Assembly (NCBI GenBank): GCA_039587475.1
Contig: JBDHIK010000005.1
Coordinates: forward strand, 1-64,000
Reading direction: 5' to 3'
DNA from: N074bin45 sp039587475
GTDB lineage: Bacteria; Gemmatimonadota; Gemmatimonadetes; Gemmatimonadales; GWC2-71-9
DNA: 64,000 nt
How positions within the stretch are numbered: position 1 is the stretch's first letter; each line of letters opens with the position of its first letter. The notes under the pieces were generated by a model. It was not told the DNA's origin. It did not search any database and saw only the letters and a program-made list of their open reading frames with translations. Position numbers and translations under genes: made by a program. Below are positions 15,871 to 24,360 of this stretch, piece after piece.

Positions 15871-16727
15871 GTCCAGTCACCCTCATTCACGTGTCCGACC
15901 CCCACTTCGGGTGGCCCTGCGACCTGGACCAGATCGACGCGCTCGTGGACATGGCGCCCGGCCTGGAACCCGATGCCATCGCCGTCTCGGGAGACCTGAC
16001 GCAGCGGGCCCGGCACGGGGAGTACCAGCGGGCGCTGGTGTTCATCGATCAGTTGAAGGCCGTGGCGCCTACGCTGGTCGTCCCTGGAAACCACGACGTC
16101 CAGTGGTGGCAGAGTCCCTTCGGGGTGCGTGGACAGCGCGTCAAATATGCCAAGTACCGGCAGTACATCGACACGGACCTGACTCCGGTGGTGACGGCCG
16201 CGGGTGTGGTACTGGCCGGAGCGTTGTCGGCCTACGGGTTCTCGGTCGGGGCGCTCACCTGGAATCCCAACGACGTCACGGTCAAGGGGCATCTGCCCAA
16301 GCCGGAGACGGATCGTCTGGCGCGCATCTTCAAGGAAGCCGACCCGGCCGACGCCCGGGTGGCGGTACTGCACCACAACGTGCTCAGAGGGCAGCTGTCG
16401 CAGCGCATGGGGCTGGCTCACTGGCGCAGTGCTCAGACGCGGCTGCGGAACTCGGGGGCCGACGTCATTCTGTGCGGGCATGACCACCAGGAGGGCGTCG
16501 GCCAGATCGATGGTGTCGTCCCGGTGAGCACGGTGGGAACCCACAGCTCCCGCTCGCGCGGGAAGCGGCCTTCCGTGTTCAATGTGATCCGGATCGACCC
16601 CCAGGCCGTGCACATCCAGCACATGCGGTGGGATCGCTCCGCGTCGAAGTTCCGGGCGTCGGACAGCCACAGCTTCGCCCGTATGGTGTCGGAGGAACGG
16701 GGACAGGCCATTGCACGCTCCGCCTGA
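15867..16727 (+). CDS. Calcineurin-like metallophosphoesterase
   Basis: The 286-residue protein shows the five metal-binding blocks: DPHFG in HVSDPHFG, SGDLTQ, PGNHDVQW, LHHN and CGHDHQEG. It acts on an unknown phosphoester, probably in the cytoplasm since no signal peptide is present. The GTG start overlaps the DUF4139 stop (GTGA), and the end overlaps the SprT-like gene. The closest families are the CpdA-like cyclic-nucleotide or lipid phosphodiesterases, but specificity cannot be read from the sequence. Confidence 0.88.
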   Translation: MSPVTLIHVSDPHFGWPCDLDQIDALVDMAPGLEPDAIAVSGDLTQRARHGEYQRALVFIDQLKAVAPTLVVPGNHDVQWWQSPFGVRGQRVKYAKYRQYIDTDLTPVVTAAGVVLAGALSAYGFSVGALTWNPNDVTVKGHLPKPETDRLARIFKEADPADARVAVLHHNVLRGQLSQRMGLAHWRSAQTRLRNSGADVILCGHDHQEGVGQIDGVVPVSTVGTHSSRSRGKRPSVFNVIRIDPQAVHIQHMRWDRSASKFRASDSHSFARMVSEERGQAIARSA

Positions 16728-17397
16728 GGAAGCCGCCCCGTCCTTGCGGCAGGCTCCGGACGCGGTCCTGGGCGCCCGGCTACGGCGACTTGGCCTGGCA
16801 CCGGAGTTGACCGTGAAGACCCACAACAACCGAACGGTGATGGTCAGTGTCACGCCTCGCGGAACGTTGCGGGTCCACCGCGGCTACAGCCACGCTCCGG
16901 ACCGCGTCCTGCGGGCCATCGTTCGCTTCGTGAGCCCGCGAACCTCGCGGGAACGGCGCCGGGCCGCCGAGGATGAGCTCCTGTCGTTCCCCGCGCGCCA
17001 GCACTCGACCGACGAGCGCGGGCCGGTCCGTCTCGACCAGCCGCACCCGGGGGACGAACCGATCCTGGACCGGCTTCGCGCCATGCACGGTCGGCTGAAT
17101 CGGTTGTGGTTCGACGGTGCCCTGCGGGACATTCCGTTCCGATTGTCAGGTCGCATGAAGCGGAGCCTTGGCGAGTTGTGCCTGGACGCCCGGAGCCGTG
17201 AAGCGTTGCACATCGCGCTGAGCCGGCGGCATCTGCGGCGCGACGGGTGGGTCGAGGTCGAGCACACGGTGCTGCATGAGATGGTTCACCAGTGGCAGGC
17301 CGAAACCGGTCAACCGGTCGATCACGGGCCGGGATTTCGACGCAAGGCTCATGAGGTAGGCATCGAGCCGGCGGCCCGGAGAGACATCCGCCGCTAG
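16711..17397 (+). CDS. SprT-like zinc metallopeptidase domain protein
   Basis: The 228-residue product carries the SprT/YgjP-like zinc site HEMVHQWQAETG followed by DHGPGFRRKAHEVG, giving two His, a Glu and a third His. The N-terminal half is basic. The start is a TTG at 16711 inside the end of the phosphoesterase gene; no ATG would keep the full domain. SprT-like proteins include DNA-protein crosslink proteases, but many are uncharacterised and the target here is unknown. The 101 bases that follow to 17498 hold no gene. Confidence 0.75.
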   Translation: MHAPPEEAAPSLRQAPDAVLGARLRRLGLAPELTVKTHNNRTVMVSVTPRGTLRVHRGYSHAPDRVLRAIVRFVSPRTSRERRRAAEDELLSFPARQHSTDERGPVRLDQPHPGDEPILDRLRAMHGRLNRLWFDGALRDIPFRLSGRMKRSLGELCLDARSREALHIALSRRHLRRDGWVEVEHTVLHEMVHQWQAETGQPVDHGPGFRRKAHEVGIEPAARRDIRR

Positions 17398-17498
17398 GCG
17401 TCCTCTCCCGGCCGGAGACAGGGCACGGGGTAGATCTCGAGGACGCGTTCACATTTCCGCGCGGCATGCTGCGCGCTGTCTGAGGGGTGGTACGGTCG

Positions 17499-18686
17499 AT
17501 GGCGAATCCAATGTCGGGTGCCGACTTCTACGAGTTCGATTCCCTCCTGTCAGAGGAGGAACGAGCCGTGCGCGATACGGTCCGTACGTGGGTAGACGAC
17601 AATCTCATGCCCATCATCGGGGACTGCTACGTCGAGGGAAGATTTCCCAGGGAGCTCATTCCCCAGATGGCCGAGCTTGGGTTCTTCGGCGCCAATCTCC
17701 CGGAAGACTACGGCTGTGCCGGGCTGAACAACGTCGCCTACGGACTCATCATGCAGGAACTGGAGCGCGGGGACTCCGGGATCCGGTCCTTCGCCTCGGT
17801 CCAGGGCGCCCTGGTCATGTACCCCATCTTTGCCTTTGGCTCCGAGGAGCAGCGGACGACGTGGTTGCCACGTCTCGCGTCCGGCGAGGACATCGGTTGT
17901 TTTGGGCTCACCGAGCCCGATTTCGGTTCCAATCCGGCGGGGATGATCACGACCGCTCGGGAAACGTCGGACGGGTGGGTGCTGAACGGGACCAAGATGT
18001 GGATCACCAACGGCTCGCAAGCCACGGTGGCGATCGTGTGGGCCAAGACCGGGGAGGTGAGCGACGCCGGGTCCATTCGCGGCTTCATCGTTCCGACCGA
18101 TACCCCGGGATTCACCGGCAAGGACCAGAAGGGCAAACTGTCGCTCCGCGCCTCCGACACCAGTGAGTTGCATCTCGAGGACGTTCACCTTCCCAAGGAT
18201 GCGTTGCTACCCAAGAGCGACGGCATCAAGAGCCCGCTGATGTGCCTGACCCAGGCCCGATACGGCATTGCCTGGGGTGGCATCGGGGCGGCCATGGCGT
18301 GCTTCGAGGAAGCCGTCAGCTACGGACTCAACCGCGTCATGTTCGACAAGCCCATCGCCCATACCCAGATCCAACAGGTGCGACTGGCGGACATGCTGAC
18401 GGAGATCGTCAAGGCGCAGTTCATGACGCTGCAGTTGGGCCGTCTCAAGGATGCCGGCACCATGACGCCGGACCAGGTCTCCATGGCGAAGCGGAACAAC
18501 GTCGACATGGCCTGCGAGGTTGCCCGGGAGGCCCGGAGGCTCCTCGGCGCCAACGGCATTCTGGCTGAGTACCACTCCATGCGCCACATGGCCAACCTCG
18601 AATCCGTGTATACGTATGAGGGTACCCACGACATGCACTCGCTCATCCTGGGCCACGCCATCACCGGCGCCCCCGCGTTCAAGTAG
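17499..18686 (+). CDS. gcdH: Glutaryl-CoA dehydrogenase-type acyl-CoA dehydrogenase
   Basis: The 395-residue FAD enzyme has acyl-CoA dehydrogenase signatures: GCFGLTEPDFGSNPAGM, WITNGSQA, and a C terminus with YTYEGTHDMHSLILGHAITG, where the Glu of YEGTHD is the catalytic base and the spacing is that of glutaryl-CoA dehydrogenases. Such enzymes oxidise and decarboxylate glutaryl-CoA in lysine and tryptophan breakdown and pass electrons to ETF. EtfB, EtfA and ETF:quinone oxidoreductase follow on the same strand, which supports the role. ATG 17499 is chosen over GTG 17487 because GAGGGG precedes it. Confidence 0.88.
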   Translation: MANPMSGADFYEFDSLLSEEERAVRDTVRTWVDDNLMPIIGDCYVEGRFPRELIPQMAELGFFGANLPEDYGCAGLNNVAYGLIMQELERGDSGIRSFASVQGALVMYPIFAFGSEEQRTTWLPRLASGEDIGCFGLTEPDFGSNPAGMITTARETSDGWVLNGTKMWITNGSQATVAIVWAKTGEVSDAGSIRGFIVPTDTPGFTGKDQKGKLSLRASDTSELHLEDVHLPKDALLPKSDGIKSPLMCLTQARYGIAWGGIGAAMACFEEAVSYGLNRVMFDKPIAHTQIQQVRLADMLTEIVKAQFMTLQLGRLKDAGTMTPDQVSMAKRNNVDMACEVAREARRLLGANGILAEYHSMRHMANLESVYTYEGTHDMHSLILGHAITGAPAFK

Positions 18687-18786
18687 AGCGTCATCCCTCC
18701 CTTCGCGCCACACGGGGGATTATTTTTCAAGGCTGGAATGTGACCCGAACGAGTCCCGAATCTCTACCACTACCGAGGCACCGTCC

Positions 18787-19536
18787 GTGAAGATCGCCGT
18801 CTGTCTCAAACGCGTCCCCGACACCACCGCCAAGATCGTGATCGGCGGGGACGGCAAGTCCATAGATGAATCCGGGGTGAAATTCGTCCCCAATCCCTAT
18901 GACGAGTACGCCGTCGAGGAGGCTATCAGCCTCCAGGAAAAGGCAGCTGCCGGGGAGACCGTCGTGTACTCCCTCGGCGGCGCCTCGTCCCAGGAGACCA
19001 TCCGTACGGCCCTGGCGATGGGGATCGACCGTGGTGTCCTCCTGGAGGGCGCCGGCAGCGCCGACGGCATGGTGGTGGCCAGGGCGCTCGCCAGCGAGCT
19101 CGAAGGACAGGGTTTCGACCTCATCCTGTTCGGCAAGCTGGCGGTTGACGACTACAACCATCAGGTCGGCGCCATGACGGCCGAACTCATGGGACTCCCC
19201 TGCATCACGACCGTGTCCCATCTCGAGATCGAGAACGGTGGTGTGGTCGCGGAGCGGGAAATCGAAGGCGGGGTCGAGGTCGTCACGTGCCGGCTGCCCG
19301 CAGTCCTCACGTGCGAGAAGGGCCTGAACGAACCACGGTTGCCCAAGCTCAAGGGCATCATGGCGGCCAAGAAGAAGCCCCTGGAGGTGAAGCCGGTGGA
19401 GTTGGCTCCCGGCAATATGGAGGTGGTTGGGCTGGAGCTGCCGCCGGCAAGAAGCGAAGGCAAGATCGTCGGGGAAGGCCCCGACGCCGTCCCTGAACTG
19501 GTCAACCTGCTTCGCCACGAAGCGAAGGTGCTGTAA
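18787..19536 (+). CDS. etfB: Electron transfer flavoprotein beta subunit
   Basis: The 249-residue small ETF subunit binds AMP and receives electrons from acyl-CoA dehydrogenases. It begins KIAVCLKRVPDTTAKI, has NPYDEYAVEEA, and DLILFGKLAVDDYNHQVGAMTAELMG, all family hallmarks. The start is a GTG at 18787; the long frame upstream runs back into gcdH and is not coding. Two bases separate it from etfA. The 100-base gap after gcdH could hold a promoter, but no convincing hexamers were found. Confidence 0.95.
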   Translation: MKIAVCLKRVPDTTAKIVIGGDGKSIDESGVKFVPNPYDEYAVEEAISLQEKAAAGETVVYSLGGASSQETIRTALAMGIDRGVLLEGAGSADGMVVARALASELEGQGFDLILFGKLAVDDYNHQVGAMTAELMGLPCITTVSHLEIENGGVVAEREIEGGVEVVTCRLPAVLTCEKGLNEPRLPKLKGIMAAKKKPLEVKPVELAPGNMEVVGLELPPARSEGKIVGEGPDAVPELVNLLRHEAKVL

Positions 19537-19538
19537 CA

Positions 19539-20507
19539 ATGGCCCGCATACTGGCTGTCATGGAGCAGCGCGATGGTACGCTGCGGAAGGTTTCCCACGA
19601 AATCGTCACTGCGGCGCGACTGCTCGCCGACACGCTGGGGACAACCGTTGATGCCCTGGTCATCGGTGCCGGCCCCGTCGCAGGCATCGATGCGCTCGGC
19701 GGCTTCGGCGCCGACCGGGTACTCACGGTCGAGCACGAGGGGCTCGGCCTCTATCAGCCGGACGGATACGCCACCGCCGCGGCCGCGGCCGCGGATGGGT
19801 GTGCCGCGGTGATGTGTGCCGCGACGGCGACGGGCAAGGACCTGGCGCCGCGCATCGCGGCCAAACTCGGAGCCGCATACGCCGCCGAGATCACCGGGTG
19901 CACGGTGGACGGGGAACACCTGGTCGCCACCCGGCCGGTCTACGCCGGCAAGGCGTTGCAACGGGTCAGGATGACGGGGACCGCGGTGCTGTCGGTTCGC
20001 CCCAATACCGTGCCGCCGGCCCAATCCGCCAAGGCCGGCGCCGTCGAGGCGTTCGTCATGCCGACGTTCACCCCACGGGTCACGGTGACCGAGGTCAAGG
20101 CCCCGGCCGTCGCCGTGCTGGACGTGGCCGAGGCGGCCATCGTCGTGTCCGGTGGCCGGGGGCTCAAGGAGCCTGAACATTTCAGTCTCATCGAGGACCT
20201 CGCGGCCGCCCTCGGCGATGCCGCGGTCGGGGCCAGTCGCGCGGTGGTGGATGCCGGATGGCGTGACCACTCAGCCCAGGTCGGACAGACCGGGAAGACG
20301 GTGAGTCCGAACCTGTACGTGGCTGTGGGGATCTCCGGGGCCATCCAACATCTCGCCGGCATGCGCACCGCCAAGACCATCGTGGCCATCAACAAGGACG
20401 CCGACGCCCCCATCTTCAAGGTGGCCGACTACGGCATCGTCGGCGATCTGTTCGAGGTGGTGCCCCGGCTGACGGACGAAGTCAAGAAAGCCAAAGCCGA
20501 AGGCTGA
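19539..20507 (+). CDS. etfA: Electron transfer flavoprotein alpha subunit
   Basis: The 322-residue large ETF subunit holds the FAD. The C-terminal domain shows SGGRGLKEPEHF, GASRAVVDAGW, QVGQTGKTVSPNLYVAVGISGAIQHLAGM and VAINKDADAPIF, the classical FAD-binding signature. It follows etfB by two bases and precedes a beta-barrel gene by 11. With etfB and the quinone oxidoreductase at 21323, it completes an electron path from acyl-CoA dehydrogenase to the quinone pool. Confidence 0.96.
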   Translation: MARILAVMEQRDGTLRKVSHEIVTAARLLADTLGTTVDALVIGAGPVAGIDALGGFGADRVLTVEHEGLGLYQPDGYATAAAAAADGCAAVMCAATATGKDLAPRIAAKLGAAYAAEITGCTVDGEHLVATRPVYAGKALQRVRMTGTAVLSVRPNTVPPAQSAKAGAVEAFVMPTFTPRVTVTEVKAPAVAVLDVAEAAIVVSGGRGLKEPEHFSLIEDLAAALGDAAVGASRAVVDAGWRDHSAQVGQTGKTVSPNLYVAVGISGAIQHLAGMRTAKTIVAINKDADAPIFKVADYGIVGDLFEVVPRLTDEVKKAKAEG

Positions 20508-20518
20508 TCACTCCGCCC

Positions 20519-21292
20519 ATGGCCCGATCACGCCGCTCGATAGGACTTCGCCTCATCGGGATGGGTGTGGCGCTCTTGGCGCTGGCCGTTCCCGCCCAAG
20601 GTGCGCAGGCCCAGGATTCGACAGAGGTGACGGGCAACCTCTGGCTGGATTTCATCGTCAATTGGCGCTTCACCCCCCACCTCCGTTTCTTCGCCGACAA
20701 TTACTATCGCACCGTGGTGAGCGGGGCGCCGGACCAACGGATGATCGGCACCAGGCCCGAGCTGGCCTGGTCAGCGCTGGGTTGGATGCAAGCGATGGCC
20801 GGAGCCAACATCCGCTACACCGACGACAGTGACGGGCTCAATTCCTGGGAACTGAGGCCTTACCTCGGCGTGCAGTTCATCGCCGACCGATTCCGGAGGG
20901 TCGTGTTCCAGAACTACACCCGGTTGGAGTATCGTAACTTCCTCTATACCGGGTCGGACTCGACCTCCTCGTCGTGGCGCCTCCGCTCACGGTTCGAGGC
21001 TGCGGTACTGATTGCCGGAGACCATCTTGGCGATCAAGGTAGTTGGGACCTCATCGGAGATGCAGAGTTCTTCGTCGACCTGTCGGATCCGGTGGAAGAG
21101 CGCTTCGCCGACCGGCTGCGGTTTCGCTTTGGTGTTGGGTACGTCCACACGCTCAAATGGCGCTTCGATGGGTTCTACGTATTACAGTACTCGCGCGACA
21201 CCCAGACCAGTGGCGTGACATCGATCGACAATTACCTTCGCCTCCGCGTGAAGTATTATCCTGGGACTCGGTTTCTCGAGCGCTTCAGATGA
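20519..21292 (+). CDS. DUF2490-type outer-membrane beta-barrel protein
   Basis: The 257-residue protein has a basic N terminus and a signal peptide cut near AQAQD. The mature part matches DUF2490 proteins: NLWLDFIVNWRFTPHLRFFADNYYR, alternating aromatic strands, and a run of short beta strands ending in YLRLRVKYYPG. Such proteins are predicted outer-membrane barrels of unknown function. It sits between etfA and the ETF:quinone oxidoreductase gene with no terminator, an unexpected place for an envelope protein, so it is probably co-transcribed with the oxidation genes. Confidence 0.75.
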   Translation: MARSRRSIGLRLIGMGVALLALAVPAQGAQAQDSTEVTGNLWLDFIVNWRFTPHLRFFADNYYRTVVSGAPDQRMIGTRPELAWSALGWMQAMAGANIRYTDDSDGLNSWELRPYLGVQFIADRFRRVVFQNYTRLEYRNFLYTGSDSTSSSWRLRSRFEAAVLIAGDHLGDQGSWDLIGDAEFFVDLSDPVEERFADRLRFRFGVGYVHTLKWRFDGFYVLQYSRDTQTSGVTSIDNYLRLRVKYYPGTRFLERFR

Positions 21293-21322
21293 ACACCGGG
21301 CCTGACTGAACAAGGAGCCATT

Positions 21323-22966
21323 GTGGCGACGATACTTCCCGTACGGCATCAGGTGCCCCTGCCGCAAACCCGATTGATCATCACGGACGCTCCAGGCGAA
21401 GAGGCCATGGACGTGGACGTGGTGATCGTGGGTGGCGGGCCGGCAGGATTGTCCGCCGCCATCGAGTTGGCGCGACTCATCAAGGAAGACGGCACCCTCG
21501 GGGAGATCAGCATCGGAGTGCTCGAGAAGGCCGGGAGCCTGGGCGAGCACAGTCTGTCCGGTGCGGTGGTGAATCCGCGGGCCTTCCGTGAGCTGTTCCC
21601 AGACATGGACATGGCAGACTTCCCGTTTCGCGAGGAGGTCACCAAGGAAGCGGTCTACTATCTCACGGAATCCCGCGCCGTTCGCATTCCCACGCCGCCG
21701 ACGATGCACAACCAGGGCTTCTACTCCGCATCCATCTGTGAGATCGTGCGCTGGTTGGGAGAACGGGCTGAGGAGCTGGGTGTCGACATCTTCGCCGGTT
21801 TTCCGGCGGAGGGGTTGTTCGTGGACGGCCAGCGTGTGACCGGCGTCCGGACGGTCCCGACCGGCCTGGACCGGGACGGCAGTCCGGGACCGTCCTACGA
21901 GGACCCAGCCGAGCTCACGGCTCGGGTGACCGTGCTGGCCGAAGGCACCCGGGGGCCGTTGGGACAGGCCTACCGGACCTGGCAGGGGATCGAGTCGGCC
22001 AATCCGCAGCTCTTCGCTCTGGGGGTCAAGGAAGTCTGGGAGGTGAAGCGGCCGCTCGACCAGGTGGTCCACACCATGGGATGGCCACTGGCCAACGACG
22101 AGTTCGGCGGCAGCTGGATGTACCCCTACGGCCCCAACCAGATCTCCCTGGGCCTGGTGGTCGGGCTCGACTACGGCAATGCCAACGTCGACGTCCACGA
22201 GATGTTACAGCGGATGAAGCAACACCCGCTCGTCCGGGAATACCTGGAGGGGGGCGAGTTGCTCGAGTGGGGCGCCAAGACCATTCCTGAGGGCGGCTAC
22301 TACTCCCTCCCTGCACGGCACCATGGCGACGGGCTGCTCATGGTTGGGGACACCGTCGGCTTCGTCGACGTCCCGTCGCTGAAGGGCATTCACTACGCCA
22401 TGCAGTCGGGCATCTTCGCGGCACGCGCAGCGTTCTCCGCGCTCAAGGCCGACGATGTCTCTGCGGCCACCCTCGGGGCCTACGACCGGATGGTGAACGA
22501 CAGCTACATCGTGGCAGACATGCATCGCACGCGGAACATGCGGCTGGCCTTCAAGGACGGATTCTACGTCGGTGCAGCCAAGGCAGGACTCATGACCGTG
22601 ACCGGCGGGCGGGTGCCCGGCAAGCGGATCGCCATGGAGGCGGATGCCGAGGCGCCACGCCAATCGCGCCCGGTGGCGCCGTTCAAACCCGACAACGCCC
22701 TGACGTTCAGCAAGGTCGACGCGGTCTTCAAGGCCGGCAACGCCACTCGGGACGACATTCCCAGCCATCTCCTCGTGGGCGAGGACGTCGATGGTGCCAT
22801 CGCCGACTTCTACGCCGCGTTGTGCCCCGCAGGCGTCTATGAGCGATCCGGAGATGCGTTGCGCGTCAACGCCCCCAACTGTGTCGACTGCAAGGCCACC
22901 GACGTGCTGGGCCCGCGCTGGACGCCGCGCGAAGGCGGCAGCGGACCGGCCTACCGGAACATGTGA
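21323..22966 (+). CDS. ETF:quinone oxidoreductase with an altered iron-sulfur motif
   Basis: The 547-residue membrane-associated flavoprotein passes electrons from ETF to quinone. It has the FAD fingerprint VVIVGGGPAGLSAA, LGEHSLSGAVV, GDTVGFVDVPSLKGIHYAMQSG and the C-terminal ferredoxin-like end. The canonical cluster uses a Cys in CPA and three in CxxCxxC. Here the first three are present (CPAGVYE, NCVDC) but the fourth position is Thr (CKAT, codon ACC), so the 4Fe-4S cluster may lack a ligand or use another residue; this could be lineage-typical. The GTG at 21323 has AAGGAG five bases upstream. Confidence 0.93.
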   Translation: MATILPVRHQVPLPQTRLIITDAPGEEAMDVDVVIVGGGPAGLSAAIELARLIKEDGTLGEISIGVLEKAGSLGEHSLSGAVVNPRAFRELFPDMDMADFPFREEVTKEAVYYLTESRAVRIPTPPTMHNQGFYSASICEIVRWLGERAEELGVDIFAGFPAEGLFVDGQRVTGVRTVPTGLDRDGSPGPSYEDPAELTARVTVLAEGTRGPLGQAYRTWQGIESANPQLFALGVKEVWEVKRPLDQVVHTMGWPLANDEFGGSWMYPYGPNQISLGLVVGLDYGNANVDVHEMLQRMKQHPLVREYLEGGELLEWGAKTIPEGGYYSLPARHHGDGLLMVGDTVGFVDVPSLKGIHYAMQSGIFAARAAFSALKADDVSAATLGAYDRMVNDSYIVADMHRTRNMRLAFKDGFYVGAAKAGLMTVTGGRVPGKRIAMEADAEAPRQSRPVAPFKPDNALTFSKVDAVFKAGNATRDDIPSHLLVGEDVDGAIADFYAALCPAGVYERSGDALRVNAPNCVDCKATDVLGPRWTPREGGSGPAYRNM

Positions 22967-23017
22967 GGATCTCGGTCGGGCCCGCGCCGAAGCCCGGCTC
23001 AGCCTGACGGCTCCCAC

Positions 23018-24346
23018 GTGACAGACTCCATGTGGCTTCTCCCCGTCCTGAGTGGCTTGTCTCGGCTTTCGGCCCGGACCTTCTACCGCCTCAGCGTCAC
23101 TGGAGGTGCGGTCCCATCTGAAGGACCTGCCATCCTGGTCGCCAATCACCCCAACTCGCTCGTCGACCCCGTGCTCCTCGCCGCGGCGGCCGGCCGGCCG
23201 GTGCGTTTCCTGGCCAAGGCTCCGCTGTTCGACCACCCTGCGGTCGGGTTCCTGGTGCGCGGGTCCGGCGCCATTCCGGTGTACCGCCGTGTCGACGATC
23301 CCGGAGCGATGGGTCGCAACGAGGACATGTTCCGAGCGGCGCACGACGCCCTGGCCGAGGGTGATGCGGTCGGTCTGTTCCCGGAGGGGGTCAGCCACAG
23401 CGAGCCGTCCCTAATGCCACTCAAGACCGGAGCCGCTCGTCTTGCACTGGGTGCCGCGGCCTCGGGCCTCGCTTCGATTCCCATCATCCCCGTCGGCATC
23501 GTCCTGCGCCGGCGGGAGACCTTCCGGTCTCCTGCCTTGGTGGTCGTCGGTCAGCCCGTGCGTTGGGACGACCTCACTGACGGCGGGCCGGAGGACCGGG
23601 ATGCCGTTCAGCGCCTGACCGAGAGGATCGAAGCAGGGCTCGAGGCCGTGACCCTGAACCTGGTGCGATGGGAAGACGAGCCTGTGGTGGCAACCGCGGA
23701 AGCCGTCTGGGCCGCCCAGGCGGGGGCCGGCGGAGATGACTCCGTCCAGGTCGCCCGGGTGCGTCGAGTCGCCAAACTCCTCGCCGCACTTCGGGCCGAA
23801 GGGACAGCGGACTGGGGCTCCCTGTCCCAACGTCTGGCAGATCATCGACGAAGGTTGAACGCCCTTGACCTGACCCCAGCCACCTTGGTCCAGGACATCG
23901 GCCCGGGTCAGGTGGTCCGTTGGTCCCTGACTCGGGTGCCGCTGCTTGTGGCCGCCTCGGTTGCCGTGGCGGGGTCGATCGTCTTCTGGCCGCCGTACCG
24001 GGCGGTTGGCTGGGCGGTGGACCGGCAGGATCTGGCCACGGACGTTCGGGCCACGCACAAACTGCTGTTGGGAGCCGCTCTGATGACCGGGTGGGTCATC
24101 GTGCTGGCCGTGGTCTCGGGCCTGGTGTGGGGCTGGGTGGCTGTCCTGGTGGCCCTGGTCGGGCTACCGCTCCTTGGCCTGGCGACACTGGAATTCCGGG
24201 AATGGGCGCTGGACAGCTGGCGGGCCGCCCGGCGCTATCTGTTGATGCGCAGCCGGGTCGAGGTGCGTGAGGAGCTTCGGGCTCAGCAGCGGCAGCTGGC
24301 GGACGAACTCGAGGCGATCAATCGCCGGTGGTCCGACAGCGAATGA
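23018..24346 (+). CDS. PlsC-like glycerophosphate acyltransferase with a C-terminal membrane region
   Basis: The 442-residue protein has the acyltransferase motifs NHPNSLVDP (His-x4-Asp catalytic pair) and FPEGVSHSEP, plus PIIPVGI. The C-terminal half, from about residue 305, has three to four membrane helices and ends in a charged coiled coil. PlsC-type enzymes acylate lysophosphatidic acid in membrane lipid synthesis; this longer form may use another acceptor. The start is GTG 23018, with ATG 23030 as alternative. It is the last gene of the plus-strand acyl-CoA oxidation run and converges on the next gene 14 bases away. Confidence 0.82.
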   Translation: MTDSMWLLPVLSGLSRLSARTFYRLSVTGGAVPSEGPAILVANHPNSLVDPVLLAAAAGRPVRFLAKAPLFDHPAVGFLVRGSGAIPVYRRVDDPGAMGRNEDMFRAAHDALAEGDAVGLFPEGVSHSEPSLMPLKTGAARLALGAAASGLASIPIIPVGIVLRRRETFRSPALVVVGQPVRWDDLTDGGPEDRDAVQRLTERIEAGLEAVTLNLVRWEDEPVVATAEAVWAAQAGAGGDDSVQVARVRRVAKLLAALRAEGTADWGSLSQRLADHRRRLNALDLTPATLVQDIGPGQVVRWSLTRVPLLVAASVAVAGSIVFWPPYRAVGWAVDRQDLATDVRATHKLLLGAALMTGWVIVLAVVSGLVWGWVAVLVALVGLPLLGLATLEFREWALDSWRAARRYLLMRSRVEVREELRAQQRQLADELEAINRRWSDSE

Positions 24347-24360
24347 CGATCTGCGTGGCG

